Shown here in pieces: positions 1-11,900 of a stretch of 64,000 nt of DNA (position 1 is the stretch's first letter; the number at the start of each line of letters is the position of its first letter). The stretch covers positions 37,613,705 to 37,677,704 of the forward strand of contig CM019829.1 of the NCBI GenBank assembly GCA_009763385.1. Direction: 5' to 3'. The notes under the pieces were generated by a model that saw nothing but the letters and a program-made list of their open reading frames with translations, was not told the DNA's origin and made no database searches. The DNA comes from Coix lacryma-jobi var. lacryma-jobi (lineage: Eukaryota; Streptophyta; Magnoliopsida; Poales; Poaceae). The position numbers and the translations under genes are program-made.

Positions 1-1440
1 GAAGAGGATGATGAAGATGAAGAATCAAGTGATGATCAAGCCTCCACCTCATCCGACTCCTCCTTAGATGAAGAAGAAACAATCAAGCTTATGAAAGGAG
101 TGAAGAGGATGATCCGCAAGCTCAATGTCAAGGGTGTGCCCATCGCCATAGAAGATTGCCTCTTCACCAATCAAAGAAGAGAGCAAAGAAAAAAGGGATG
201 CTATAGATGTGGCAAGAGAGGGCACTTTGTGGAAGATTGTCCAAAACAAAAGCCCACACCCAACGACAAGAAAAAGAAGGGATGCAAGGCCAAAGCTCTC
301 ACCACCATCAAGACATGGGATGATTCATCAAGTGATGATGAAGCCCATCACAAGAGGCATGGCCGCAAGCACTCATCATCAAACTCCTCGCGTATGTGCC
401 TTATGGCATGAGGTAACTCAAGCTCTATCCCTAGTAATAGTGATAGTGATAGTGATGATGAGCTACCCTCTTATAATGAACTTGTGCAAGATAATCTCAA
501 TTATGCTAAAGCTTGTACTAGTCAACAAAAGAAAATTAATGCTTTAAAAGAAAAATTAGATAGCTCTCAACAAGCCTACAATGCTATGCTTGAACAATAT
601 GAAACCTTTTCAAATTTGAATGTTGAGCTATCTAACAAAATTGAGAAACTTGAGGCTAGTACAAGCACAAGTAGTAGCACAAGTAATGATGAGCAACTTG
701 TTAAGAAAAATGAAAAATTAAAAGCAAAGTTAGCTAGCACACAAGATGCTTACAAAAGTTTGCTTGCCAAAATGGAAATTATGTGCAAATATTGTGATGA
801 GCTAACTAACAAAGTTGCTAATCTTGAAACCATCAGAGCAAACTCCACCGAAGCACCTAAAATTGAAAAATCAATCCTTAATATGCCCAAAAAGGATGCC
901 TCTACTTCTTGCATTGATTTACTTGATTTAGACTCACCCATGTGCAAACAAGCTTGTGTTGAGAATGTCATTGTAGAAACATGTACACAAGAAGTTGCAA
1001 TGGAAAATGAGCTACTAAAGCAAGAAGTGGCTCGCCTCACCAAGGACTTGACCCAAGCAAAAGGCAAGGGGAAGCAAACCCGAACTCATCAAGATAACAC
1101 CAACAAGGGAGTGAAGAAGCTTGATGAGGAGCAAACTGTGGTTTGTTATCTTTGCCACAAGGAAGGCCACAAGTCCTATGAGTGCAAGGTGAAGCATGGG
1201 GGAGAAAAGAAGAAAGAGAAAAACAAAAAGCAAACAAGCAAGCTCTCCAACACCTACACCAACAAGGTGAACAAGAAGGCCTCCACACCTTATCTTTTGA
1301 AGAAGAAGAAGAATGATAAGGTGGTGGCCATCAAGGTGAACAAGCAAGCCAACAATGGGGCCAAACGCATTTGGGTACCTAAGGACATCATCTCAACCAT
1401 GAAGAGCACCAAAAAGGTTTGGGTCCCGAAAGGGAAGTGA
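1..1440 (+). pseudogene. Sirevirus-like gag (5' end outside window)
   Basis: Gag-type protein of a Ty1/copia Sirevirus-like element. The frame is open from base 1 through an acidic Glu/Asp/Ser stretch, a first CCHC zinc knuckle at about 199-240 (CYRCGKRGHFVEDC), a long Gln/Asn/Lys-rich coiled-coil-like stretch (about 484-1070) and a second knuckle at about 1144-1185 (CYLCHKEGHKSYEC), ending in a Lys-rich tail at TGA 1438-1440. One in-frame TGA at 409-411 splits it; both halves are in the same frame, so this is a point nonsense mutation. No protease, integrase or RT follows before the 3' LTR, so the copy is a gag-only or pol-deleted derivative. The family call rests on the two knuckles, the purine tracts downstream and the LTR. 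Confidence 0.8.
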
Positions 1441-2562
1441 GTAGCCAAATTAGGCTCACGGGGAATTTGGAGACTAGGCAAAGTTTTGGGTGCATATCAT
1501 GGGGTGCATCACATTGGATCATGTCATTGCCAAGTATGTTAGTGGGTACCATGAACCCAAGTTCCCCCTCCCATGTTAGGCTTATCATATGGTAGTTTTG
1601 CTCGGTATCACTCACATTCTTAGAGCAATTCTACATGGTTTTAATTGGTTAGAAGCACGACACATAGCTTCTTTTATTTTGTATTTATCTTATATGTGCC
1701 AAAGTCCAAATTATAGATAAACTACCCCAATTACCATCTTCAATTGATATCTCAATTCTTGTAATATCAATATTGAAAATGGTAGTTTGACCTTACAAGT
1801 CAATGTGCATGTCTCCTACAAGTATTTCAAACTTGTATGCACACTTTTAGGGGGAGTTTACTCTACAATTTGGAAGCTTTGAGACTAACACTACTTTCAA
1901 GATTATCATGTGAGTAGTAGTCTCATTGCAAGGAAAATGGAGTTCTCCGAGACAAGCAACAAGTATGGTGAAAATTCGATTGATATCTACATGTGGTATT
2001 CCTAACCGATATCATTATGTTGGTTTCAATTTGATACTCTTATATGCTTTCTCCATGCATTATATAGATTAAACTCCTTTGTGCCTTAATTTGTCGATTA
2101 TGCATATGCTTTTGCATTACATCATATGTATGCATATACTTAGGGGGAGTTTTAGCTTATATAATGTTTCTTCTCTTGAGCTTTAATGTCTTCCTTTTCG
2201 GTGTTTGATTCCAAAGGGGGAGAAATGTGTAGGGACCAAAATCAAGCCCAAACTAAAACAAACAAAATAACCCAAATCAAATTTTCAAAAAATTCTATGG
2301 TTATTTTCATGGGAATGGTTCAAAAAGGGAGGAAGTGATTTATGGAGTAAGGGGGAGTCTTAATCCATAAAGTCACATAAATGAGACTCTATGGCAAGGG
2401 CAAGATATGTTAGATTAAATATGTTTCATTTTGGTATCTTTGAAATATCATATGATCTTGCCTTTGCATTTGCATCCTAGCAAGTAGATTGCATTTTAAA
2501 TTATGAATCTATTATTTGCTTGTTTTGGTCGTGTTGTCATCAATCACCAAAAAGGGGAAGAT
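1441..2562 (+). other. Sirevirus 3' noncoding region with five purine tracts
   Basis: No coding sequence. Five G-rich purine tracts are visible: about 1848-1856 (TTAGGGGGAG), 2141-2149 (TAGGGGGAG), 2214-2223 (AAAGGGGGAG), 2349-2357 (AAGGGGGAG) and 2549-2561 (AAAAGGGGAAGA). The last abuts the LTR and is the likely plus-strand priming tract. Repeated tracts of the form AGGGGGAG upstream of the 3' LTR are a recognised Sirevirus feature. The normal pol gene is missing between the gag stop and this region. Confidence 0.7.
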
Positions 2563-2837
2563 TGTAAGGAAAATGGACCTCGGACCATTTAACTTTGGAT
2601 TTTGGTGTTTGATGAACAACGTAACCAAATTGGACTAATGCATTTGCAAGTGTTTGTTTTGTAGTCAAATAGGGTGCAAATGTGACTTGGACAAACGTTA
2701 TGTGATGATCTGATGATCAACACCTCAAGCAAGATATTAGAAGCTCAATAGAAGACTCTCAAGATCAAGCAAAGTCCAAGGCACAAGAATGGAACTAAGT
2801 CGGGCGCAAAGAACGAGAGAAAGGCAAGAAGAACAAG

Positions 2838-3175
2838 TGACCGGACGCTGCTTCGCAGTGACCGGACGCTGACCTGGATGCGTCCGGTCAGTATTCTAAG
2901 CCAGCAGCGCCTTGTCAAAGCGATCGGACGCTGCAACAGTCACGATCGGACGCACCAATGCTGCTGTTCCTCAGCGCGACCACGTGACCGGACGCTACGA
3001 CGACGACCGGACGCTGAAGCTCTGCAGAGTCCGATCGAATACAGAGAGGTTCCAGAGGCACAAAATCGTGACCGGACTCATGCCAGAGTCCGATCAGTGC
3101 CTGTGCAGGCTGGCAACTAGCCGTTGTGAGAGACCGGACGCGTCCGGTCAGGACGTGACAAGCGTCCGGTCGATG
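2838..3175. repeat. CpG palindrome cluster in LTR U3
   Basis: About ten copies of GACCGGACGC, GATCGGACGC or their complement GCGTCCGGTC occur in 340 bp. One site at about 3131-3149 is a clean palindrome, GACCGGACGCGTCCGGTC. CpG-rich palindromic motifs in the LTR are a known Sirevirus character; their function is not established. Confidence 0.7.
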
Positions 3176-3218
3176 GTAGAAAAGCCCATCTTTTTGCCCA
3201 ATGACTCTATTTGTTTGG

Positions 3219-3236
3219 GGCTCTATATATACCCCC
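3219..3236 (+). promoter_or_regulatory. LTR TATA box
   Basis: GGGGCTCTATATATACCC lies 3' of the CpG palindrome block and about 0.85 kb before the LTR end, where the core promoter of this element is expected. Transcription is inferred, not shown. Confidence 0.55.
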
Positions 3237-4084
3237 ATGGCCGGCCAAAAACAGATGGTTGGAGCTCAAGGAAGTGTACCAAGTGTATAGACACATATTT
3301 AGTTGCTCTAGTCACCAAAGTCCTCAAGTGATATACTCGGTGATTAGTGTATGTGCTTTGCAAAGTGCTTAAGCTAGTTAGACCACCGCTTTGCGCTTGC
3401 TCTAGGTGTTAGGCCTAGTGTTTAGTGATGTTGAAAACCTCTCATCTACCGGTGCTTGCGCGCACCGTTGTTGTACATCAGTGGGGCTTGTAGTCTTGCG
3501 AGACCACACCAACCGAGCTTGTGGTGTGGCCGCCTCCGTGTACCGAAGGGAACAAGGCCCGCGGCGCTTCGGCCGGAAACTTGATAGTGAAGACGGCGGG
3601 GAGCATCCGGGAGAGGCTTTGCCACGAGTGGCTTAACCGGAGACCCACTTGCGTGTGGGGAAGGCCCGGAGCTATCCACGGAGTTACCCGACCGGGAGCT
3701 TGGCCCTTGCGAGGGATTCCTTGCGAGGGGCTCCAACGAGGACTAGGGGGAAGCTTGCGCGCTTCTCGATACCTCGGTAAAAATACCGGAGTCATCGACG
3801 GGAGTTTGTATCTCTATCACACTCTTTAGCTTCCGCATTTATATTGCTACCTTGTTTATGTGCTTTACCTTTCCTAGCTTAGTTGATAGTATTGGAACAT
3901 AGATTGCATAACTCCTTTTGCGGTAGAGATAGCAAACACATCTAGCAAAACCTTAGTTCCACTTTAGATAGTTTACTTTCTTGCATAGGTTTTGTCTAGA
4001 TAGAAATTAGAGGCCATAGTTTAGAGTAGAAGTTTTAAGTTGCCTAATTCACCCCCCCCCCCTCTTAGGCGTCACGGTCCTTTT

Positions 4085-5965
4085 AGGTGTAACCCGTGGT
4101 TCGCCGATGACCGCATTCTTTCCTCTGGCCGTACCGGCTTGCTCTGGACGAATCATAATAGCAGGATTCCCTGCTTCCACCATGTGAACTGGGAAAGGAG
4201 TAGTACTGATCTGCATCTCAGTTAGACTCAATCGTCCTTCGTTAAGGGCCGATTGGACCTGTCGACGAAAAACATCGCAGTCGTTAGTGGTGTGAGAGAA
4301 AGAATTATGGAATTTGCAGTAAGCCTTTCTCTTCAATTCGTCAGGTGATGGCAAAGTATAATTAATTTTAAGATAACAGAATTTACAATTCATCAAATAT
4401 TCGGTCACATTTAGATAAATCAAAAGTAAATTTTACTTCCTCACCCCGATTCTTTTGAATCGGTTTAAGGGAAGGACAAGTGACTAGCTTATTCTGCGCT
4501 GGCCATAAAACTTCGGCAGCGTAACAATCTTTAGACTCATCATCGGAACTGTCGGAATTTATCTCGGCAATATGCACGCCCGACCGATGAGTCTTATGAG
4601 GATCATAAGGTTCTTTAAGGCGCGATTCTATCGAAACGGCCTTCTGCAACAGTTGATTCACATTAAAGAAATCATGATGCTTAAGTTTATCCTTGATCTC
4701 TCGACGCAAACCAGCGAGACACAAATCTGTTAGGTCCCTGTCGGAAATCCTTAGATGGAAACATCGGTTCTTAATCTCTTTAAAGCGCTTAAAGAAATCG
4801 GCCACAGGCTCGCTATGTCCTTGTCGAACCGACGTAAGGTGTGATAAAGTTTCTTGAACCCCGTCATAAAAGTGATTATGAAAATTTTCTTCTAACTCAA
4901 CCCAAGAACCTATTGTGCACTCTGGTAGTTATGTAAACCAGACGAAAGCTGTACCAGTAAGAGATAAAGAAAAATGTCATATATTCATAAAATCCAAAGT
5001 ACTAGCTTCGCCCATTTGTGCAAGGAACATGCTAACATGCTCCATAGTTGTTTTGCTACCGTCACCGCTAAATTTATAAAAATCCGGTACCCTCCAACCG
5101 TCAGGTGCTTTCATAAAATCAAAACATGAAGGGTACGGTTTAGAATAAGTGGCCCTGGTAGGCTTGAATTGGATTCCTAAACTGGTCTCGAGAGACCTAG
5201 TTATTTCTTCCTTAAACCGATTTATGGCCCGTCCAAAATCGGTGTCGGCAAGGTTAGGAGTGCCACTATGCATAGGATTATGGCTTGGGGACTTCGGTGG
5301 ATTGGGCAACACTGTTCCCTGTCCTCCCGAAGTTCTGTTTGCTGCTGTTCCCTGGTCGGTCTGTGTCGTCCGACCAGAGCTATGATGGGCGTTGTTGACA
5401 TTTGTTGAGGTACCGACTTCACCGTGCCTGGTCTCAGCAGACCTGATTGTCTATAATCGATATGTGAAGTATGTCCTCTAAAAGAATTAAAAGGCATGTC
5501 GAACTGTGGTTGCACGATTGGAAGTTTGGGTTCGACGGTTTTACCTTCTAGTTTATCCATGCGATCACTAAGTAGTTTAAACGAATGCTGAATAGTATTG
5601 GTAAGAGTTTTTGAAGAATCAACCAGCATTGTGGAATAATCAGCGTGGGTAGGATAAGGATCTTCAGGTACCTTAGCGTTTACCTTGTTAGTAGCGTCTT
5701 CAGCGGTTGTAGTTGACGTAGTAGGGACGATCTCGCTGAAGTCTGGCTGCTTGTCTTGAGTGACTCTGCCGCGCCGATCCTTCGAACAGCTTTCGAGGAA
5801 AGCTTTCAATACGACGTCGAGCTTGGCTTGTGCTTGTTGCTTCAACCCGTCGGGGAGTTCGTCAATGCCCGCAGGACGGACGATGTTATCTTTATCGGTA
5901 GCACCGTCTTTGCCGCCCATGTTGGTAGTAGATGAGATTTCAATCTTCCCCAGCGGAGTCACCAA
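4085..5965 (-). pseudogene. Ty3/gypsy gag (truncated, multiply mutated)
   Basis: Minus-strand gag of a gypsy retrotransposon. The N-terminal segment (5965-5222) holds MVTPLGKIEISS and low-complexity sequence. The capsid-like core (5312-4383) contains FKFSGDGS-like and RFKEIKNRC motifs typical of plant retrotransposon gag. The C-terminal part (4423-4049) carries a YCKFHNSFSHTTNDC finger. Lesions seen: a frame change near 5222-5312, TGA at 4977-4979, TAA at 4929-4931 and a frame change near 4383-4423. Protease and polymerase are absent; the copy stops where it meets the Sirevirus LTR near 4085. Confidence 0.75.
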
Positions 5966-5971
5966 AAAGTG
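5950..5971 (-). other. Gypsy primer-binding region
   Basis: Immediately inside the LTR, the minus strand reads TTTTTGGTGACTCCGCTGGG, the position and sequence style of the PBS region in grass RIRE2/Retrosat-like gypsy elements. I do not assign the primer tRNA. Confidence 0.45.
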
Positions 5972-6740
5972 TGTTGACGTCGGAAGTGATCCGAATCACA
6001 CACCAGCAGAGCTAGAACGCCCGAAGAGGTTGCGATTCAACCTGAGACAGCAGGAACCCCGGCTAAACCGTTGAAAACCGATCTAGAGACCGGTTTGGAT
6101 TGATCTAGGGTTTTGGGCTCCTGTGTTGATAACTCTAGAACTCCTCCCGGGAAGACCCGTCGGGGAGAAACACGTAGAGGTTGTTCGAGGACCAGCAAGG
6201 CCGCCTAGAACGCCGTCGAGCCTCGCCAGGAGACACGCTGAACAACAAGGTAGAGGGGAAAAAAGGGGTAAAAATGATAGTAGATTAGTTTTGATCGATT
6301 GATATTGGATGCGTCAATCGGCCATGATCCTCTCATATATATAGAGGGGGCTGGTCTTATCCCAATAGGAAACATCTCTAGATACGATTTCCAAGTTTCC
6401 TATCCGGACTCTATTAAAATATAGAATTCAATCCGGACACGACAGAATAAACCTGATCTCGCCGATCCTGGAACCGACTAAATCAGTCTTAATGGGCTTT
6501 ATCAGCCCATACTGATCAACGAATCGTCGTCGGATTCAGCATTCATCATAACCACAAGGCCTCCGACCAGTGCCACCTGGTCGGACACAAACATGACTGG
6601 TCGGAAGTCCAAAATGATCAGGCCATTTGACTTAGAACATCCGATTCGTCAAATATGAAATAATAGAAGATAAATTCGACTCTAATGTTACAAGCTGAAT
6701 ACCTCTTCTAAATTTACTTTTACACTTTTGAGTGTCAACA
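5972..6740 (-). repeat. 5' LTR of gypsy element
   Basis: The 769-bp segment is bounded by perfect inverted ends TGTTGAC...GTCAACA and lies directly upstream (minus strand) of the PBS-like region and gag. A TATATATA stretch at 6335-6342 fits an LTR TATA box on the minus strand. The partner 3' LTR is absent because the element is truncated near 4085. Confidence 0.8.
6334..6344 (-). promoter_or_regulatory. Gypsy LTR TATA box
   Basis: The minus strand reads CCCCCTCTATATATATGAG in the middle of the LTR, the normal place for the U3/R core promoter. Confidence 0.5.
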
Positions 6741-7375
6741 CGTTGGTTGAGGTTTCATTCCGAATGGATTGATATAATCCAGTTTCAATTTAACTTATTT
6801 TTTATGTTCTAAGACCCAAATTTGTTTCTCACCTCTTGATGTCAGGAACGAAAACAACCGAATCAAAGTGAATCTCTTTGGTTCATTCATTTTCAGTTTA
6901 TAATGGTTCCAGATGCTATTTCAATCCGACATAACCGAACAAGATCTTTATTTTATTTGGGACCGAATAATTTTATCTCGTGTTTAGAGGAGAGGACGAA
7001 ACTATCACTATTCTAAAAGATTCAGAAAAAGTCTAAATAACCCCTGAACTATTGACCATGGAACACATAACCTCCAACCTACGAAACAGTCTAATTTACC
7101 CCCTGAACTTTTCAAAACCATCTATTTTACCTCCTGAGCAGTTTTCGACGGTGGTTTGCTACAGTAAAACTAGATTTGTATTTTTATTTATTTCCGCCGA
7201 ATGTTTGAAAAAATTATAGAAAAATCCTAAATTAGAAAATCCAACTTTGCACTCCACATGAGTAGATTTACACAGTGAACATATAATATGGTATTGTTTA
7301 GTACAAAGTTTCTGCTATAAAAAATTTAGATTTATACACTGTAAAGCTACAACAAAAACTTTGTACTAAAACATA

Positions 7376-7632
7376 CTACCTCCGGTCCATTTTATAAGGC
7401 GTACACACAGAGTCAAGATTCAAACTTTAAAAACTTTGACCAATGATTTAGTAATAATATTTAACTATTATAATATAAATTTAATATGGTTAGATCAGTA
7501 AACAATTGTACTATCCAACAATCATAAGTTCATAAACATAAATAATATAATATAAAGTAAATGAATGGTCAAAGTGTAATTTAGGAGACCGTGCCATTCT
7601 CTATCGCGCCTTATAAAAGGGACCGGAGGTAG
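7376..7632. mobile_element. Stowaway-like MITE (257 bp)
   Basis: Terminal inverted repeats CTACCTCCGGTCC...GGACCGGAGGTAG are flanked by TA on both sides (7374-7375 and 7633-7634). TA duplication and a CTCCCTCCG-like end are diagnostic of Stowaway (Tc1/mariner) MITEs. It sits in the centre of the larger TIR element, so it inserted later. Confidence 0.85.
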
Positions 7633-7800
7633 TACCATATTATATATTTACTATGTAGATCTAATCATGTGGTTCCAACAAAATTGAATTTTTTATTTTA
7701 AGATTTTTCTATGATTTACTATGATTTTTCAAACATTAAGTGGAAATAAATAAAAAATATAAAACTGGTTTTACTATAGCAAACCGCCGTCGAATACCGC

Positions 7801-7815
7801 GGGGGGGGGGGGGGG
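7801..7815 (+). repeat. Poly-G run (15 nt)
   Basis: Fifteen consecutive G inside the right arm of the TIR element, where the left arm has a short C run (CCCCC). Probable slippage expansion; assembly length here is uncertain. Confidence 0.8.
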
Positions 7816-7923
7816 TTAAAATAGATATTTTTAAAAAAGTTCAAGGGGTAAATTAGACCGTTTTATAAGTTGAGGGCTATGTGTTTTATGGTCAATAGTT
7901 CACAGGGTTACTTAGACTTTTTC

Positions 7924-8817
7924 CTATTCTATTCTATTCCATGTTTGGTACTCCGTACGAAGGATGAAGACTATATATATTTAAGATGATTTTATCACTA
8001 TTTTGTTTTCTATTACAGTCCATTTAGCAATCGTATGGGAAGGAGAGCCATGGAAATTAATGGTGACAGTTCACGGAAAGAATTAATAGAAGACCAGTTT
8101 TAATAGAAGTTTTATCTGAATTTTATTTTTGTTAAATAGATTGTTACATAGATATTTTTTATGACATGACCGCGTATTTAAGAAGAAAGAGAAGACATGA
8201 GTTTCATCTAATGAAGCTCTCTTGGTATGAGTATCAACTCTTTGTAAATCATAAAATTAAATACCTATAAAACTCTAGAATGAAACTTTACATTGAGTGT
8301 CTATGAAACTCTAGAATAAAAATTTATATATATTAAGAGAGGATGAAACTTTACATTAAAAGAGAATGTTTTACCAGTTTCATTTTATTTAATAGTCTTA
8401 AAAATAATGCAATAAAACTATTCACTAAGACTTACCTAATATGAGGTGTTAGTAAAAAAAATAGACTTCATATTGAATTTAAAAATACTCCATCCATTCG
8501 ATAAATAAATCTAAAGATATTCATAACTACAAATAAGAGTGTTTTAAAAAAAACTTTATAATTAATCTAGTAATAACACCGCATAAAAGTATAGTAATTA
8601 TTTTTTATATGTATTTAGTTAAAATTTAAGATTGACTCGTACAAGAGAAATTCTCATTATTTTTGTGAGGAAGCAGAGCACATGTACTGTACTACTGAAC
8701 TAAGGTATCGTTTTTTTTTTTGACAAGAACTTAAGGTGTCGTTGGTATTATGTTATTTTGTACACTTATATTATTGTACATTACAACAATAGTACAGTAC
8801 AAACTATAAACTAGGAG
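7924..8817. other. AT-rich spacer with MITE remnants
   Basis: No coding sequence. The stretch holds repeated GAAACTTTACATT and AAACTCTAGAAT motifs (8260-8360) and a Stowaway-like end (ACTCCATCCATTCGATAAAT, near 8488) without a matching partner. The left LINE target duplication follows at 8818. Confidence 0.4.
8711..8727 (-). mobile_element. Possible tail-only retroposed insertion
   Basis: A run of 11 T plus GACAAG is flanked by near-identical segments, AACTAAGGTATCG (8698-8710) and AACTTAAGGTGTCG (8728-8741). The arrangement resembles a target duplication around a poly(A) tail inserted on the minus strand with almost nothing else. The duplications are imperfect, so chance or slippage remains possible. 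Confidence 0.35.
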
Positions 8818-8834
8818 CGCACTACTAATCTGAT
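8818..8834. repeat. LINE target-site duplication, left copy
   Basis: CGCACTACTAATCTGAT matches 16116-16132 at all 17 positions and directly borders the T-run that is the LINE tail. Confidence 0.85.
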
Positions 8835-8955
8835 TTTTTTTAGATAATGGATAATAAATATCCGGTTTCATTTATCAAGAGATAGAATCAGGCCAATTAT
8901 TACAGAAGTTTACTCAAGAACCTAACCTAAATGGGATATAACAGTTTACATCCAA

Positions 8956-11900
8956 TCAACGAGAATAAGAAACCAAAGTAAATTTAAGACTAACATGACC
9001 AATTCGTCTTGCAGATAACCAACCATTTGAACTAAAAAATTGCAGCGCCGCCGATTCTAGATGTTGAGCAACTAAGGATAGCTGCTCTGCTAGCTCTTCA
9101 CGCCGCTGCAAGTTAGCCCATTGTCGAAGCCAGTGCGTGCCCCGGAAGAGAACCTGCAAAAAAGTTTTTGGTCTGCATTTGTCAAAAACCACTTCGTTCC
9201 TTGATAACCAGATTGCCCAACAAAGCGCTGATGCTGCTGTTAATAACAATATGTTATACTTTTTGGTTGTCAATTTCAACCATCTACTAAACATATCATT
9301 AATGTTCAGGGGGGGTGAAATACTAAAAAGTACGTGCACAGTCCGCCACAAGAATTTAGCATACACACAATCTAAAAAGAGATGTTGAATTGACTCTGGC
9401 ATGTGGCAAAAACAACATTGTTTATCACCATGCCAGTTCCTTGTTGCCAAGTTGTCTTTGGTTAAAACTACACCTCTCTTTAGGTACCACAGAAAGATTT
9501 TTATTTTCATCGGTACCTTGATCTGCCAAATATCTTGTGAAACTCTTACCCCATTGTTAATTAACGCAACATACATGGATTTGACCGTAAATGATCCAGA
9601 TGCATTTAACCCCCAAACAAATATATCCCTTTCTTCTGACTGAACTATGTCTTGTATAGAAGCAACAATTCTGTGCCAGTTAACCAAATTTGCCCCAACT
9701 AAATTCCTTCGAAAAGAGATATTTAGAGGGGCAGCATTCAGTACTTGTGCCACAGAGTCCTGTTTTTTTCTTACAATGTTAAAAAGCGAGGGAAATTTAT
9801 CTTTAAGGGGTTTATTTCCTAACCAAGTATCATACCAGAATCTTGTTTGAGACCCATCTTTCACCTTAAACGAGCCAAAACCCATAAAAGAATCTTTGAT
9901 GTTCATTAAACTTTTCCAAAAATGAGAGTCTGTTGCTTTCTTGCCACAACTTCCTAGTGTCTTATCCATGATATATTTATTCCTTAAGAGTTCTTGCCAC
10001 ATGCCATCTTCATTTAGTAATTTAAAAAGTCATTTCCTCAGTAAACACTTATTCTGTATATCCAAATTTTGTATACCTAAACCTCCCTGGTTTTTTGGTT
10101 GACATGACACTTCCCATTTTGCCAATCTATATTTCCGTTTGTGTTGGTCGTTTTGCCAGTAGAACCGAGATCTGAAGCAGTCTATTTTCTCGAGCACCCC
10201 CCGTGGTAGTTCGAAAAAAGACATCATAAACATCGGTAAGCTAGATAGCACCGAGTTTATCAACACCAGACGTCCCCCTACTGACAATAATTTTCCTTTC
10301 CAACCACTGAGTCTCTTTTCAATTCTGTCTTCGATTATTTTCCAATCTTTGTTGTTTAATTTTCTAACATTCATAGGCAAACCTAGATATCAAAAAGGAT
10401 ATTTACCAATCTCACATCCGAACAGCTGCGAATAGAACTCCTCATGCTCCTTGGCATTGCCAAAGCAGAAGATTTCACTCTTGTGAAAATTAATTTTGAG
10501 CCCAGATAATTGTTCGAAGGTGGTAAGAATGAATTTCATATTTACTGCCTTCTCAACATCGTGGCTCATAAAAATTATTGTGTCATCCGCATACTGAAGA
10601 ATGGATAAACCATCTTGAATTAGATTAGGTATGACCCCTTCAACTTGCCCTGCTTCCTTGGCTCCGGCTATGAGTATGGCCAGCATGTCAACCACTATAT
10701 TGAATAGTATAGGAGACATGGGGTCACCTTGCCTCAAACCTTTCTTTGTTTGGAAGTACGAGCCTAATTGATCATTTATCTTAATATTAACATTGCCCCC
10801 TTGAGTAAATTTTTGTACTCACTCACACCATTTTTGCGAGAAACCTTTCATACGTAAAGTTTGTTGTAGAAAGCTCCAATTAACTTTATCATACGCCTTT
10901 TCAAAGTCAATTTTAAAGATTACTCCATCCTGTTTTTTTGTGTGGAGTTCATGAAGTGTTTCATGAAGGATCACCGCTCCCTCCATAATATTTCTTCCTG
11001 GCATAAAGGCTGTCTGAGTTGGTCTAATTATTTTTTGGGCAATAGCAGATAGTCTATTAGTTGCAACCTTGGTAAAGATTTTGAAAGAAACATTCAACAA
11101 ACAGATAGGTCTGTACTGCTGAATTACTTTTGCATCCTTTTTTTTTGGTAAAAGGATAATGTTTCCAAAATTAAGGCGATTCAGAGATAATTCCCCCTGG
11201 TATAAATCTACAAATAAAGCCATCAGGTCATCTTTTATTAGATTCCAGAAAACCTGATAAAACTCAGAGGGAAAACCATCTGGACCTGGGGCCTTATTAT
11301 GTTCCATTTGGAAAATCGCATCCCTTACCTCTTCTTGTGAGAAAGCATCCGTCAAAAACTCATTTTCCAAATCAGAGACCTGAGGAATGTCACTCGTCTA
11401 AGACTCATCCAAAATGATGGATGAGTTTTCTGGCGGTCCAAATAGGTTTTTATAATAGTTGGTAATATGCTCTTTCAATTGAGCATCACCGCATATTATA
11501 TCATTCTCATCTTCTAGTTGGAAAATGCGAGTTTTCCGATGTCTACCATTAGCCAGTAGATGATAATACTTTGTATTAGCATCACCTTCTAATAGATGTT
11601 TTACTTTTGCCCTCTGGTACCATTTTAATTCCTCTTCACGGAGTAATTCGGCTAATCTCTCATTCAACACGTCCTTTAGGTTACGTTCTGGCTCGCTGAG
11701 TAACTCATTTTCTGCTTTTTTATCCAGCTCATCTAATTTATTTAAGATTGTTGTTTTCTCCTTCTTGTATGCTCCACTCGTACTCTTTGCCCAACCTCTA
11801 AGATGTTGTCTTAGTTTTCTAATTTTAGTTTGCCATCTATCCATTGCTGATCCCTCAACTACTGTAGACTGCCAGATATCTCTAACCATCTCACAAAACC

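Larger units (their letters stand above)
2563..4084 (+). repeat. 3' LTR of the Sirevirus-like element
   Basis: It starts with TGTAAGGAAAATGG directly after a purine tract and ends in a C-run followed by CTCTTAGGCG and GGTCCTTT, the usual grass Sirevirus LTR end. The final CA is not clear because the sequence runs into the gypsy fragment at about 4085. Length is about 1.52 kb. It contains a CpG-rich palindrome block (2838-3175) and a TATA box (about 3223-3231). No second copy of this LTR lies in the window. Confidence 0.75.
7025..7923. mobile_element. TIR element, about 0.9 kb, interrupted by a MITE
   Basis: The left end (GAAAAAGTCTAAATAACCCC, then TGAACTATTGACC) is matched in inverse by the right end at about 7888-7923. 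The similarity extends inwards: the sequence around a poly-G run at 7801-7815 mirrors the left arm, as do flanks rich in TTTAGTACAAAG. It has no coding capacity, so it is a non-autonomous DNA transposon. I could not fix the target duplication and do not name the superfamily. Confidence 0.65.
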
